A stretch of 64,000 bases of DNA from Gordionus sp. m RMFG-2023 (lineage: Eukaryota; Nematomorpha; Gordioida; Chordodea; Parachordodidae), in contig NC_088776.1 in NCBI RefSeq assembly GCF_954871325.1, positions 5,401,985 to 5,465,984 on the forward strand, read 5' to 3'. Every line of letters starts with the position of its first letter. The first letter of the stretch is position 1. A model generated the notes under the pieces. That model did no database searches and was not told the origin of the DNA. It worked only from the letters and a program-made list of their open reading frames with translations. This document shows positions 47,601 through 59,468 of this stretch, piece by piece. The translations under genes and the position numbers were made by a program.

Positions 47601-50600
47601 ATAGATTTATCAGCCCTTGGTATTTGTTTTTAAAGCCAATTACATATCCGTCTCATATTTTATATTGTATTGTTAGAAACCTAAGATATTTATATTGTTT
47701 TTTTTAATAAAAGATAATATATATTTTTTCGATATCAATACGAAAATTCTTAATTAATGGGACATTAAGAAAATGAATGTTTCAAATTTTTACGATAATT
47801 ATCTATCAAAATGGTAGGCGGAAAAAACCTCGGATAAAAATACCCGATAATAATTCTTCGAAAATAATTCTCCAGTATTGATTTTCTCAAAATTTTTTGA
47901 ATACATTATTTGAGTATTTTTTATTTCGTGGATATATTTATATTTTTTTTCCTCCTATTTAATTTAGTTTGTAGGGGATTATTTTCCTAGATTCTATCAA
48001 AATATGTTTAAAAAAAAAATTAAAATTATTCAATTTTATTTGCATTATATTTTTTTTTCGAGCGCAAATGGGCTTGTTGGTAATTATTTTTCTATGCCAC
48101 TTGCTATACTTTACATAATTCTAATTGTAAGTTAAGACAGAGGCTAAAGGCCAAAATTGTTGCTAAAGTACAAAGCAGGCTTACATTAAATTTACAAACA
48201 ATTATTTATTTTTTTTAAAAAAAATCATATCTTTGAGAAATAATCTTCTGTTTTTTTAGGAAACACCCAGTATTTGCAAACCGGATTTCAAAATTCTGAC
48301 TGGAATCCAACCTCTATTGCTTTGGCTTTTTATAGCAGCCTTTGGGCTTATGATGGATGGTAATTTTATATATATATAAAATGTGTATATTTATTACAAC
48401 AATTGTAATGGACTAAACCTATTTTATATGATCATATCTACTTCTAAAGTAAATGGGGAGGGAAAGTTAAATTAAACAGTTCTTAGAAATTTTTTTATCT
48501 TATAAAATAAAAGTTTTTTGTTGTTGTTGACAGTCTTCATAAATCAGAATTAAAACATGGCCATTGTATTATTATATTAACCGCTTAAACTACATCGCAT
48601 TTTTCATTCAATATTTATTTTATATTTTTTTACTTTTATATATATAATTTCACAGGAATAATTTAAATTATTTGACCGAGGAAGTCAAAAACCCTAGCAA
48701 GTAAAATATAAAGAATTAAATGATATATTTTTTTCTTGTTATTCTCGATATATTATCTAAGAAAAGGAATATTAATTTTATTTTCTTTGTTAAAACTAAA
48801 TCTTAGAAATATCCCCCTAGCAATCATGATAGGGATGCCTTTAGTAACCTTTCTTTACGTGGTAACCAATGCCGCATATTTTACTGTCATGTCTCCTGCC
48901 CAAATCATTAACTCTCCAGCCGTCGCTTTGGTAATGACTAAAAAATTATTTGTTTTTATGCCTAATGCTTTAAGATAAGGCTATCCTAACCTGTTTACCG
49001 GTTTTCGAAATTCTTTTCCAGTAGTATTTTTAGATGTAAAAATAGCGAAAACCAAATAAAATTACGTACCTCATTTTACATCTATATAGTTTTGGTAATT
49101 TTTTTTTGCAAGTAATCAAATTAACGACTTAATATGAACCAATTTTTAAAAATGGCTAGTTCAATATTTTAGCCAGTAAAATATTAACTAGGCCTCTAGA
49201 TTTCCCTAATAAATTGTCCAAACCTTTGTGTCATTTATGAGCAAAATCGGGCTCGCGTAATGTTTTTCTCGGCAAAATATTGAGTTAACCGTTTAACCAC
49301 ACCAGACGGAGCCTTATATAGGAATAATGATTTGCGATTGGGATTTGGAAGTTCAAACAAATTTGGAGTTTTAGAAACTTTCTACCTATTGAATGAAAAA
49401 AATCTGTTCAATAATAAATATATCATGTTCATTATATTATTTTTTTAAAAAAAACATATATTACGAACAGGAATGGGCCAACATAGTTCTAGGCAGATAT
49501 TTTTCTTGGGTTATTCCACTTTTTGTAGCTTTATCCTGTGCCGGAGCTTTGAACGGATATTTCATAGGAATCAGTAGGTTTATTGACAGAATTATTTATT
49601 TATTCGATTCCTGTTATCGGCAATTTATCAACATTAAGATCCCTTATTTTATTTTTTAAATTAAGGATTCTAAGAATATTAAAGCACGACTTTCATTAAA
49701 ACGAGTAATGATGTTATTTTCCAGCCCCAATATTTTTAACTCCTCAAAAAATGATGGATCAAATTTTGTCCCCCAAGATTATTTTTTTCAAACAGAAATA
49801 TTCTTTTGTAATTTTTATGTGAAAGAAATTCATCTGTAAGACTTTTACTTTAAATTTTGGGTGAGAAAAAAATCCTTAAGGCTGTGTCCTATTAATACTT
49901 AATAGCCGGCTTTTAAGTATCGGCTTAATACCCAAAAAAGTAAGAAGAAATTGGGATTAATCATGCCACTCATATAATTTTCTAAATAACGATTGTACAT
50001 GTAAGTTTAAATTGTATTTATATGAGAAAACATGCAAATATGCCGTTCAAAATAAAATGGATACATTATTTTAAAAAAAATAAATTTATAGTCTTAATTG
50101 TAGAAAATTATTAAAATAAGATAATGCATAATTCGATTTTTTGCATAGAAAATATGGATTTTTTATTGGATCGTTGAAAGTATGTGGTTCGGGGAAGCCT
50201 TATCTAATATATTTAATTTATTTATTCGAGATCTTTCTTATGAAAGGCTACTAGAGCATAGATTAGCGGTAATATTTCGGCGAAAATTATTTTCTCTACT
50301 TTAAGTTGTAAAAAAAATTTGTCTCCAAGATAGAAATTAAGGGTAGTCGTTATTATATACAAAAATAAAATAATTTACATATAAAGCAAAGATAAAATTA
50401 TCAATGAAATTTTAATTTGGGATATCTTATAAATATAATGAATGAAATGTATTTAAAAGTAACTAATAATAGTGATTTTTTTACAAAATTATATTTCCAA
50501 TAAATCTAACTAGTATTAACAACACGAATTAAACTTTAAAAAATGATTCCGTATTGTTATAAAATTTTGTATTCAAATTTTTTTTTTTTTAAAACGTAAA

Positions 50601-53600
50601 AATATTTCAACTGATATGAATTCTAAGATTGTTAGACAGACATTAACACTCGAGACTAGATAAGCTATTAGAGTAAAATGTTTTTAATTTGTGTATATTA
50701 TAACTTAATCAAATGAGATTGGTTAACCGATCTACTTATTATTATCAGAATGTGGGATACATTTTTATATTAAAATAAACAAAATTAGGTATATTTGTGC
50801 ATAGAAAATTAAATTTATTACAAATTATATGCTGTAATATATTTCTTAATTACCTAATCAGAATAACATCTTTATTCTATAATTATGTCATTAACTATTC
50901 CATTTTCTTCCTATTTATATCTAAAACAAAAATTTTGAACAATTAAGACACCTATATAAAAAAAGACTAACTCGTTCATACTTAAAACAAGCCAACTTAA
51001 GGCTTACTCGTTCAAATACTTTTTTTAGCCTGTATTAAAAAGCAATTAAGTATCCAAATTAAGCCGACCTATGACACGGCCTAACATATTTTTTTTTGTT
51101 AAACTAGTTTTCAATAAAAATATTTGATCCATGCCTATCACATTACTTATACCTTGTATTTTTTTACACGAATATTTAGAGTATGCTACGTTGCCGCTAG
51201 AGATCATCATTTAATCCGACTTTTGTCCTTCGTGAACATTAAAAAACTTACTCCCATCCCATCTGTCATTTTTATCGTGAGTAGAAAAAATTTTTATTTT
51301 CACAAATATTTTATGTCAACGATATATTTTTTTTATAAACATATATATTTCTATTCAAAGATGATAAATAATTTTATTATTTCTTGGGAGGTGTGTTTAA
51401 AATTGATTTTTTTTATACAAGTGAAAATATATAAAAATAGGTTCAATTTCCAAATTTTTTTATGGCCATTTTTTTCAAAAATATTTACATATATTTTGTT
51501 TTATTTTGCATTATAAATCTTCAAAAAATTTTTTTATGTGTATGATTTAATCAAGATTCAGTTTATAAAAATTTAAATGAGACACCTAATCGCTCTGTTT
51601 TTCCACCAACTTATTATCTTGAAAGTTAATTTTCGTATTTAATTCAAAGCTCGTAAAATTACCATTTATAAAACACTCTAATTTAAGTTATATATAAACC
51701 ACATTTTGAATGTGAATCGAGTCCTTTTCTCTCAAGTAATTATGAAATTGTGAATATTCGGTTCAACATTACACAAGAACTTCATTTTTTTTTTATGAAT
51801 GACTTATGTTTATTCATAAAATTTTATACAGGGAATCCTTGCTAGCTTGATGATAATACCCGGCAATATAGAAGCCTTAATAGGATTTTTTGGATTCGCC
51901 TCATGGCTTTTCTATGGACTAACTATGGTGGCTTTATTGTATTTGAGATACACCCAACCTAATACGCCTCGTCCCTATAAAGTAAATTTATTTTTAATGA
52001 AAATAATTTTAAATAGGATTATTTATTTCTTAAAAATTTAAATCAGTTTTTCGATACTTTGACTTATTTTTAAAAAATATTTTTCATATTAAACTGAAAA
52101 GCGCTACTGCGAGACCTGCAAACTAAGCTAAAAATGTATTTATTTATTTTACAGCTGAAAATAACCTAAATATTTATGAAACGAGTAAAGAAAATATATA
52201 AATTTCGTTATGTATAAACAGGTGTTGTCGGTAAATATCTCCATACTTTAAAAAAAAATTCATAATTTGTAATTAACATATATTGCAAGGCCCTGATATG
52301 GGTGAATAGGAAAAGTGTATATTTCGGGATTGAGGAAGGTTTGATATTAACTAAGTTTTGCAACAAAGGTACATTGCTAAATTTCACAATTTTTTATTTG
52401 TTTTTGTTATAAACTTCAATTAAAAATAGTTTCCATTTTATCCTTCGTCGGTTTTGTCTTCAATACATAAAAAATTAAATAAATTATTTCTTTTTTTGTT
52501 ACCCTGTTTTGAATTAAGTACATTTAAGATTAACATATGGTTTTTGTGTTTTCTTTTTACTTAGAGGTTTTTCTTATTTTTTGAGTCTTTAATGGTGTGT
52601 TCGGTAAATATAAGTTAGATATTTAGGTCCGGGAGATCGCCTGCGTCCAGAGGTATAATTAAAGTTACAGAAAGTATAGAAGGGGGGGGGGTTATGTTTT
52701 ATGCCTAATTATGTAAAATAAAACTAACACAACTCCTTTTCTTTTTTTTTACTTTGCGCCAATTTTATTTTATAATTGCGCGTTTTATTTTCCCTATAAA
52801 AGGGACAAATTTTTATACTGAAACATATATTTTATTTTTTGTTTTAAAATTATTAAAAATATTTTTTTTGATTAATTTTAGTAATAAATTTGATTTAAAG
52901 TTTTATTTGAGTAAATTATTATGCCTCTTACAAGATTCCAGATAGACGAACTCCCTACTAATCAAACCTTTACTGAAGCCCCGACATTTCATTTTTATAA
53001 AAGTAGGATTATTTATCTCATCTTTTATATTTCACCACAAAACACATCTATGGGTTAGAAGGTTATATTTTTTAAAATAATGGGCGCATTTTTATGTCGA
53101 TATTTTTTTTATAGTACGTTACTATTTACCGACCTAGTTACCTCTCCTGTAGCCAGAATCAAATAATATATCTGTGTTTAATTTCTTTATACCCAAATGA
53201 TCTATAAATTATTATTTAAAAAGGTTTTATCCTATAACCAAAAATATTCTAATCTCTACAAAATTAGTTTTTTTTTAAAAAAAATTATTATTTAGACCAT
53301 AGCCAGGCATGATTTTTTAAAATTTATTTTTAGACGGGCCTGAGTCCAGCTAACGGATCAATTTGCAGAGCTTTAAATTTTTTCGATTTTTTAAATAATT
53401 ATTGATTGTGGTAGATAAAATAAGAGATAGTGAATTTAGCGGCTGAGCCTCAGACCTCTGCTCACTTATCAAAGATATAAATATTTAATTATTATTTGTT
53501 TATTTTGGAGTAGGTATGGATAGGAATCCCTATTCTGGTGCTGATAATTTCCGTGTGCTTAGTGATTTTCCCTTTAATCAAAGAACCAGCTATTGAATTC

Positions 53601-53973
53601 TTGTACGCTACCGTTTTTATACTGGCCGGAATGGTGTTTTACGTGCCATTCGTCTACTACAAAGTTCACTTGAGATGCATGGGTATAATCTATTATAAAA
53701 ACATTTATTGAAATAGCATACTTAATACATACATAATAGTGATAGAAAATTGAGATGAATTTATACCACACTTAGTGATAGTTGTTTCTATGTATTATTC
53801 TTAATAATTTTTATTAACTTTTAATTACCAAATATTTTTTTAAAAAAATATATATTATTTTATCGAAAATAGAAAAATTTACCTTATTTTTCCAAAAATT
53901 GTTGGAAGTTATGCCAGAAGAAAGCGAAGATGAAACATCAGAAGAAATTCCTTTGTCGGAATACAAAAAATAG
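35621..53973 (+). CDS. SLC7-family amino-acid transporter, b0,+AT-like light chain
   Basis: Twelve exons: 35621-35717, 38793-38894, 39173-39463, 40471-40596, 48260-48359, 48656-48700, 48807-48930, 49471-49577, 51180-51276, 51832-51981, 53514-53682 and 53873-53973. All phases agree and give 502 residues, the usual length of SLC7 light chains. The start has an in-frame TGA 24 bases upstream and an A at -3 and G at +4. Hallmarks are GSGIF (33-37) of the unwound first membrane helix, [20 protein letters not shown] from residue 67, [31 protein letters not shown] from 233, ASWLFYGLT and a C-terminal [13 protein letters not shown]. The tail and WAYDGW motif resemble SLC7A9/b0,+AT most. It should be a plasma-membrane exchanger of about 12 spans. 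The Cys that pairs with SLC3 heavy chains is absent ([11 protein letters not shown], 144-154). A roughly 14-residue extra loop follows EAFA at 90-93. Confidence 0.95.
36500..36800 (-). pseudogene. Tc1/mariner transposase remnant
   Basis: In SLC7 intron 1, minus-strand frames read [14 protein letters not shown], then [19 protein letters not shown] and, in another frame, [19 protein letters not shown]. These match the order VWGCMSAKG, NAxxYxxIL and FQQDNDPCHTAK of Tc1-like transposases, including the second catalytic Asp region (here HDDCPCH). Stops and frame changes make it clearly dead. The upstream frame at 37190-36786 has no confident match. Confidence 0.75.
37940..38320. repeat. Dispersed repeat related to 23570-24000
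   Basis: Blocks shared with the earlier copy include CGATGTCTA near CAAATCTT, ATTAAATTCTGAT, CCTCTGCTCCAGT, ATATATAATATTTAGTATTT and the TACGCGTTACC/GAATAGCGAGTA border. Here it lies in SLC7 intron 1. Likely a second decayed copy of the same non-autonomous element. Confidence 0.55.
39623..40402. mobile_element. Possible decayed hAT-type element in SLC7 intron 3
   Basis: A left CAGGGTTGGGCACAATTTTC and the inverse of the right end, TAGTGTGGTAAGGCAG, both resemble hAT termini. GAATACTTTTTGCATG near 39700 is typical of such elements. Flanks TTATTTCG and TTTTGTTC match only 4 of 8 bases, so the call is weak. Confidence 0.3.
41126..41700 (-). pseudogene. piggyBac transposase N-terminal remnant
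   Basis: Minus-strand frames give an acidic stretch ([19 protein letters not shown], near 41640-41570), then a basic segment. Next comes [19 protein letters not shown] and [20 protein letters not shown] followed by HQNK (41377-41126). The [21 protein letters not shown] pattern is that of the piggyBac (DDE_Tnp_1_7) N-terminal region. The catalytic part is missing. Confidence 0.75.
41960..42690 (+). pseudogene. hAT transposase fragment with BED zinc finger
   Basis: Plus-strand pieces in order. Near 41970-42130: [20 protein letters not shown] and [20 protein letters not shown] followed by INHNKRF, a BED finger. Near 42340-42475: [20 protein letters not shown] and [20 protein letters not shown], the hAT TTDxWSS and SHTGE region. 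Near 42500-42690: [15 protein letters not shown] and [14 protein letters not shown], matching the hAT DNAxN and CFAHxLNL motifs. It has stops between pieces and the C-terminus is missing. It abuts the Harbinger left arm directly and has no counterpart in the right arm. Confidence 0.8.
42795..43990 (+). pseudogene. Harbinger (HARBI1-type) transposase, left copy
   Basis: Reads [20 protein letters not shown], then [40 protein letters not shown] and [31 protein letters not shown] follows, then [20 protein letters not shown] and [19 protein letters not shown]. The DDE residues in TIDGKH and GDDAFPL and the downstream ERSFGEL are present. In-frame stops (for example just after IDAED and in VGA) and possible introns break the frame. 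The final exon region contains [13 protein letters not shown]. Confidence 0.85.
44340..44805 (-). pseudogene. Harbinger accessory-gene remnant at the palindrome centre
   Basis: Minus-strand pieces read [20 protein letters not shown] and later ISPSKRE, then (44538-44353) [20 protein letters not shown] followed by [11 protein letters not shown]. Harbinger elements carry a second gene, Myb/MADF-like, at the end opposite the transposase; position and orientation fit that gene. The domain itself is not recognisable. The tail of this region (EEAES...) is duplicated in the right arm at about 44850-44960. Confidence 0.5.
45390..46580 (-). pseudogene. Harbinger (HARBI1-type) transposase, right copy
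   Basis: The minus-strand counterpart of 42795-43990, with the same motifs in reverse order on the plus strand. Examples are the complement of [13 protein letters not shown] near 45890-45925 and of [11 protein letters not shown] near 45725-45770. The copies differ by many substitutions and small indels, so the duplication is not recent. This copy is also broken. Confidence 0.82.
46800..47090 (+). pseudogene. piggyBac transposase fragment, inverted second copy
   Basis: Reads [20 protein letters not shown] then [20 protein letters not shown] (46900-47035), matching the minus-strand fragment at 41126-41377. It is preceded by [15 protein letters not shown] in a different frame. The match with the left arm stops at CTGCTTCTT (near 46815). 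Confidence 0.75.
47216..48259. other. Rest of SLC7 intron 4, nothing seen
   Basis: AT-rich DNA from the end of the palindrome to exon 5. No frame or repeat boundary can be supported. Confidence 0.4.
49110..49304. mobile_element. Hairpin MITE (hAT-type), copy 8
   Basis: In SLC7 intron 7. Contains TTTTTAAAAATGGCTAGTTC, TATTTTAGCCAGTAAAATAT, loop TGTCCAAACCTTTGTGTC and ends GTTAACCGTTTAACCACACCA. The left end is degraded and no target duplication is visible. Confidence 0.7.
49578..51179. other. SLC7 intron 8, nothing further seen
   Basis: AT-rich intron of 1.6 kb. Repeated short TAAGCCGACC/AATAGCCGGC-like words near 49900-49930 and 51040-51070 (TTAATAGCCGGCTTTTAAG; AAGCCGACCTATGACACGGC) could be the ends of a decayed element. 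Pairing is too short to call. Confidence 0.35.
51982..53513. other. SLC7 intron 10, nothing coding
   Basis: AT-rich intron with a G-run at 52682-52691. A segment at 53298-53375 (CATAGCCAGGCATG to GGATCAATTTGCAGAGC) recalls the TAGNGATNTGC MITE family, without recoverable ends. Confidence 0.35.
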
Positions 53974-54842
53974 ATTATACATTTTTTAAAATATTATTGT
54001 ATCTTCTCTAAAATATATTTTTTTTAAATATCTTTGGAATGAATGAATCGTAAAAAGATGAATAATTGGAAAAATTACTTTATTTTCATTTTCCTATAAT
54101 TTTTGTAAATAATTCTCTATTTTGAATTTCCTTTTTTTTATATACCTTTTATTAAAAAAAATAAATAAATTTCCAATCAATCAACATACATTTACTATAT
54201 TAAATATTCTATCAACATATTTTTTAAAAAACAACAACCTTTACTCTTAGCTTTCAATATCAAAAAAATACCGAAAATATTGTAATCAAATTTCCTTTTT
54301 CGCCAAAATCTCATACAAATATAAAATTGATTTTAGCTTTATATATATATAAAAAATTTTGATTTTATATTATTATAAATTTTTTTAAAAAAATAATATC
54401 TTCTCAATTCGTGGTGAGTTTTTATTATTTGGCCCATCATTTTGCATTACAGAAAATGGCAATTTTAATTTAAAAAAAATGAAATTGTAATAATATTTTA
54501 TTTTACAAAATCAGAAACGAAATAAATTTTTTATATCTATTTTTTCCAACTTACCAATTATTATTATGTTCATTTAGCTCTGGCAATGAAATAAATTAAA
54601 ACTTCGATAGGAATTAAGTCAAGATCAGCACGCGCTATATTTAATCTTAACTGCATAAAATTGTTCTATCTTAAAACAAATTTAAACTGGGTAAAATGTC
54701 AGATTTTTTTTAGACGAAATACTCTTTTCAGAATTCTAGGAATAAAAGCAATTAGGATGTAGATCTCTTAAATTAAAAAAAATAATTTACTATATAAAAT
54801 ACTATCACTCGGAATTTTATATATTTTAAATTAGAATTATAT
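53974..54842. promoter_or_regulatory. SLC7 3' flank with candidate poly(A) signal
   Basis: AATAAA at 54160-54165 (AAATAAATAAAT context) lies about 190 bases after the SLC7 stop. In DNA this AT-rich the motif is expected often by chance, so the assignment is weak. No gene follows in this interval. Confidence 0.3.
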
Positions 54843-55139
54843 TAAGACGGACGATGCATTCAAAAAAATGCATTTGAAAGTGTCGTTGAAATGAAAACCA
54901 GCTGGACCCGCCATTTTCGTAACCCATATAGTAATTATTCTATGTTAAAAAACTACTAATAAATTGTTAACTTGCTTCCATATTATCTCGATGATCAGAC
55001 AATTCTTTAATAAAGTTTACGTGGTATAGGAATAAATTGGCCTCTCGTTTAAAATTTTTGATAATGATATGGGTAATCAAAATGGCGTCCCCAGCTGTTT
55101 TCATTGTTGTACACTTTTAATGAATGCATCATCAGTCTA
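54843..55139. mobile_element. MITE with about 75-bp imperfect inverted ends
   Basis: The left AGACGGACGATGCATTC pairs with the inverse of the right end, AGACTGATGATGCATTC. Pairing continues through AAAGTG, ATGAAAAC, CAGCTGG, CGCCATTTT and AACCCATAT. The central loop is about 140 bp. No clear target duplication, so the superfamily is undecided. Confidence 0.7.
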
Positions 55140-55935
55140 GATATTATCTTATATCATTGATATGGTTAATAACTTTATTAAGATTTTTCAATACACTTAA
55201 TTACTAATAAATTAGATATAATTTGCTAAGGATTTAAGATTTTTCATAATGAGGAATAGTTTCGTAGCAAAAAATAATATTTAGTTAGATCTAATGTTTT
55301 CAAGATTTGCCCTAGAAAATTACGAAATATCACGGAGATTTTTTCAGTCTTATTCAGAATTAGGCTTCCAGAAAATTAAATAAAATATTTATTTTGGTTT
55401 GTTTTAAATATTTGGTGGCATTATTACATTTTGAATTTATTTTTTCGGTTTTTTGTATTTTTGATTTTTGATTTTGTGTTTTTTTTTATTTTTAAATTTT
55501 TTCTTTTGCTTAAACTGAATAGCCAGCTAAACAGACGGCTGTTTAGTAACGAATCGAATCAGGACACAACCTAAACATTGATTAGATTTGGATTTTTTTT
55601 TAATGATCAAAATTTTGCTGCTAGTAAATTTTTCTTTCATACTTGTTAAAGCGCTGATATGCATTAGTAAAGCAAAACAGTGGCATTAGATTTTAGAATT
55701 ACTGCTTAAAATTGTTCAGCAGACATTAACGGAGATGATTTGAAGAAATTAAATATTTAAAAAGCAAAATAAAATAGGGAAAGTGAATGAAAATCATTAT
55801 AAGCTTAGAGCAGGGAAATAAAAGATGAATCTTATATTAGCGATTAAATTCCTCAATGGAAAAATATGGTACAAAAAACTGCATATATTGTTCTTATAAT
55901 TGGAGTAGGCTTAAGATCTAGTTTATAGAAACTTC
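55140..55935. other. No supportable gene
   Basis: AT-rich DNA upstream of the LINE fragment. Part of it may be older LINE sequence too diverged to recognise. Confidence 0.35.
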
Positions 55936-56183
55936 ATATGATGGTGTTTGAGAAAGAGAAGATCCTAAGACTAGAGGTCTACAATATTATTAGTTACATG
56001 TTATATAATGTAACGATAATTAGAAGCCGCGACGGAATCGGTAAGGATTTGCAGGTTGATATTGGGTTGCACCAAGGATCAGCCCTATTTTTTTTTATAT
56101 TTTCATTATTGTTTGATACAATATTTATTATTGATAATGATAAAAAGAATTGGAGCGATAACAATAAAATTTTTACCATATGA
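55936..56183 (+). pseudogene. LINE reverse-transcriptase fragment
   Basis: The frame reads ISYMLYNVTIIRSRDGIGKD then LQVDIGLHQGSALFFFIFSL and LFDTIF. The order MYxxxxTxVRTxxG, FxVxVGLHQGSALSPxLF, xLxxD is characteristic of a non-LTR reverse transcriptase (RTE-like type). Only about 80 residues of the finger-palm region survive. The catalytic FADD box is not seen downstream. No 3' tail or target duplication was located. Confidence 0.75.
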
Positions 56184-56561
56184 ACAGTGAAATTAAGGAT
56201 AAAGGCAAATAGAAAAAATACATGGTTTTTTAAGGTTGATCAGTTGTATGTAGGGTCTTTGCAAGGAGAAGTAGTCTATTTTCACTGTTATGTACTAAAT
56301 AGTTTTTGTATTTTTTGTAGAATGTTTATTTTCATTATTATATTTATTATAAGAATTTAAATAGTAAAAGAAAATGCGATTTGATAACGAAAAAAAATAA
56401 AAAGATATTTCAATAATTACTTCTAAATAATACATTTCAAGAATGGCGCAGTCAATAAAAAGTCTAACGGATTCAAACCTTTGATACAAAGATTGGTGCT
56501 CGGACAGTGTCACTATTTAGGATTTAATCGTAAAGAGCAAGGTTGAAGGTAACTGCAAAAA

Positions 56562-59468
56562 TGATTGAAGCTAACGATTGGAGAATATATTGAAATATAA
56601 GATAATACTAAGAACTGCTGGCAAGCCGTAAAAATTGTTTAATAAGTTCAGGGTTTGAAAGACCCTATAGCCTATTTGCTAAAAATCATAATAAACATAT
56701 ACTGTATAAAAATGTGATATAAATAATTTTACTAATCACTTTATTTACATGATCAAGCATAATTATAAACTAATATAAATATCAAAAAAAAAAAATTAAA
56801 AAGTGAATAACTAAACATATTGTTAAACATTACTTTTGGTAAATTATCTACAATTATCACGCGTTTTCATCCCATTTACATAAAAATAATGTTATCTAAC
56901 AAAATATAATGTCTGTGCATAACCAATCTTCATAATTCAATAAGTAATTATTTATATATTAAAACACCTTTCCACTTAAATATTGACCAACTATTCTGCA
57001 AATGACCAACTTGCCTTTCGATTTCTATTTTACTAATCTTGTATCTCCACCAAATCTAGTCTCTTTTCATTCTTTATCCGATGACATATTGTTAATTCAC
57101 TTCCTGGGCTAATCTTTTGTATCCTCTAAGTTTTAACGACGGCCTTCCCTCGCGTATTAGACATTACTTGAAATTCTTGAAATAATATCTTCTGTTGCTT
57201 CTCAACTCCATGGTAAACGATTATCTCCTTATCTCTGTAAGCGATTAACGCTAACTTTTACCCGATTAATTTTTGCTTTTCAACTATTATTATTGATAAA
57301 CGATTATCGATTGATTCTAGGTATTTCTTTTCAACTTTTGTTACCTAAAAAGTTAGCCTGAAATTCTCTTGATAAATTATTCTATTCTTTGCTTGTTTCT
57401 AACGTTATAAATATTTAACGCTTTATCTCGGTAAACAATTGACGATTATTGTTAAACGATTAACGATTGCCTTTAAACGATCCACGAATTCTTGGTATCG
57501 ATAACTACTAATCGTCGACTTGTGCGTATCGACAACAGTTTGTTTTTGTCTATAAATCAATTCTGTTGTTTCTTTATCCTAACTTGATCTTAGTCTTAAT
57601 GTCTAATTCTTTTTATAAATTCCTACATAAAATACTATTAAACCACCAAACATTTTCCTAACTTCTGAAATATTTTATCACATTTTTCTTGTATTCATTT
57701 CTTAACAGTTTAAAATACATAGCTCAAATATACCAAAATAAATTATATAATTCTCAAATTCCTCTCAATGTATAAGGTTATCGCATCTAATCTAATTCTG
57801 CCTAACATGATCTAATTGAAATTTCCTAACTGTCTCTCTTAGTTCCTGAATAAATTTGCTCACTCTTTTCTTTTAATTGAATCTTAAATTTATCATACAT
57901 AGTCAAAATATACTAAATAAATTATATAATTATGTCAAATTCAACCACCCCAGGTTTACCCTCAATGTAGCATAGACCCATATCATTATTAAACTATCTG
58001 CCTGTAGTCGTCCTTCATAGCTGAATTTAAATCTAAAATCTCTTTATTCTAAATTCTACATACCAAAATACATTATATGATATTTTTTTAACAAAATCAT
58101 TTACCTTTATTTCCTCAAAATTTATGCACTTTTGAATGCTCAAATTTTCCAAGAAAAACTTAATATCTATTTATTTTCTTCTTCTGCTACACAACTCACA
58201 CCCTTTGAGAAAAAAAACTACTGAAATATATATCTCTTTTAGCACATAAGTGACAAATCAATGAAATCATCATCATAGTTTCCGCACTCACATGAACAAC
58301 TAGAAATCTAATCATAATGGTTTATATACACAAGTCTTTTGAACAATCAATAAAATCTAATCAATATAGTTCTCATACATACGTTGTTGAAAAGAGCAAC
58401 ATGACATATATATTTCAATAACGCATGTTTTCTATCCGACTCTTGTCTAAATTCGATGTATCATAATTCGGATCTCAAATCTTATTAATGATCTAAAATA
58501 AAATTCCGATCTCTTATTGAGCTCGATATGCGGCATGATATGTTTCTAATGATGAATAGCCGTTTCTCTTTCTTTAGACTGTTAGATTTTGCATTAATCA
58601 ACAAACCTAATATTTCACTAAATATTATTAACTTATGCATATCTAATTCACGTATCAGATCATTGGGTCTGTTTTATCTCTCGCAGCCCTTAAAATAAAA
58701 GTTAAACGCAAATCTTTAATAAGAATTTAATTACAACATCAACATATTTTATAATATTTGTATTTACACCTTAGTCTCTAATATTATTCTCGGACTATTT
58801 TCACTTATCCTTTAACACATCTTTATTATTTATTCCCACAATTTATGTTCTTTTTTATTCTCAAGTGATCAATAATTCAATAAATTATAAACTAATCCAA
58901 TTGTTTTCGCTCTTCGACCCAGAAATCAAGATTGAGGTAATTGTGATTAGACGTACTGATTTAAGTTAACGATTGGAGAATAGATTGAAATAGAAGATAA
59001 CTATAAGAAGAGTATGATTTAAGTAACGATTGGAGAATAGATTGAAATAGAAGATAATATAAGAACTGTTAGCAAGCAATAAGAAACTTTAATAAGTTAG
59101 GGCTTGAAAGACCCTAAGCCTATAAATATAAAGGTTGCTAAAAATCATAATAAACATATATATAAATATAAATAAATAATTTTACTATCACTTTACTACA
59201 TGATCAAACATAATTATAAAATAATATGACATATAAATTTAAACTATAAGTAATAATAAAAAAATAAAAATTATAAGAATTATCAAAAAAAGTTTAAAAA
59301 AATTAAAAAGTTAAAAACCAAACAATTGTTAAACCCATTTAGTATAAAATATCTACAATTATCACGCGTTTTCATCTACATAAACAAAATTATTCATCTA
59401 ACAAAATATACTGTCTATGCCTAGCCAATCATCATAATTCACTAAGTTATTATTTACATATTACAACA
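56562..59468 (-). mobile_element. LTR-type element fossil, non-coding, family unknown
   Basis: Two direct repeats, 56562-56966 and 58957-59468, align along most of their length. Shared blocks include AACGATTGGAGAATA, GAAAGACCCTA, CTAAAAATCATAATAAACAT and ATCTACAATTATCACGCGTT. They start TG and end CA. A purine-rich tract (minus strand AGTGGAAAGG, at 56967-56976) lies directly beside the left repeat, where a polypurine tract would be if the element reads on the minus strand. The 2-kb interior is strongly G-poor on the plus strand and has no open frame of note. It looks broken or intrinsically non-coding. The repeats differ considerably, so it is old. Confidence 0.5.

Noticed and set aside
51124-51516. 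A single 130-codon plus-strand frame as an independent gene.
   Set aside because: Only 51180-51276 is protein-like, and it is exon 9 of the SLC7 gene. The rest is intron read-through.
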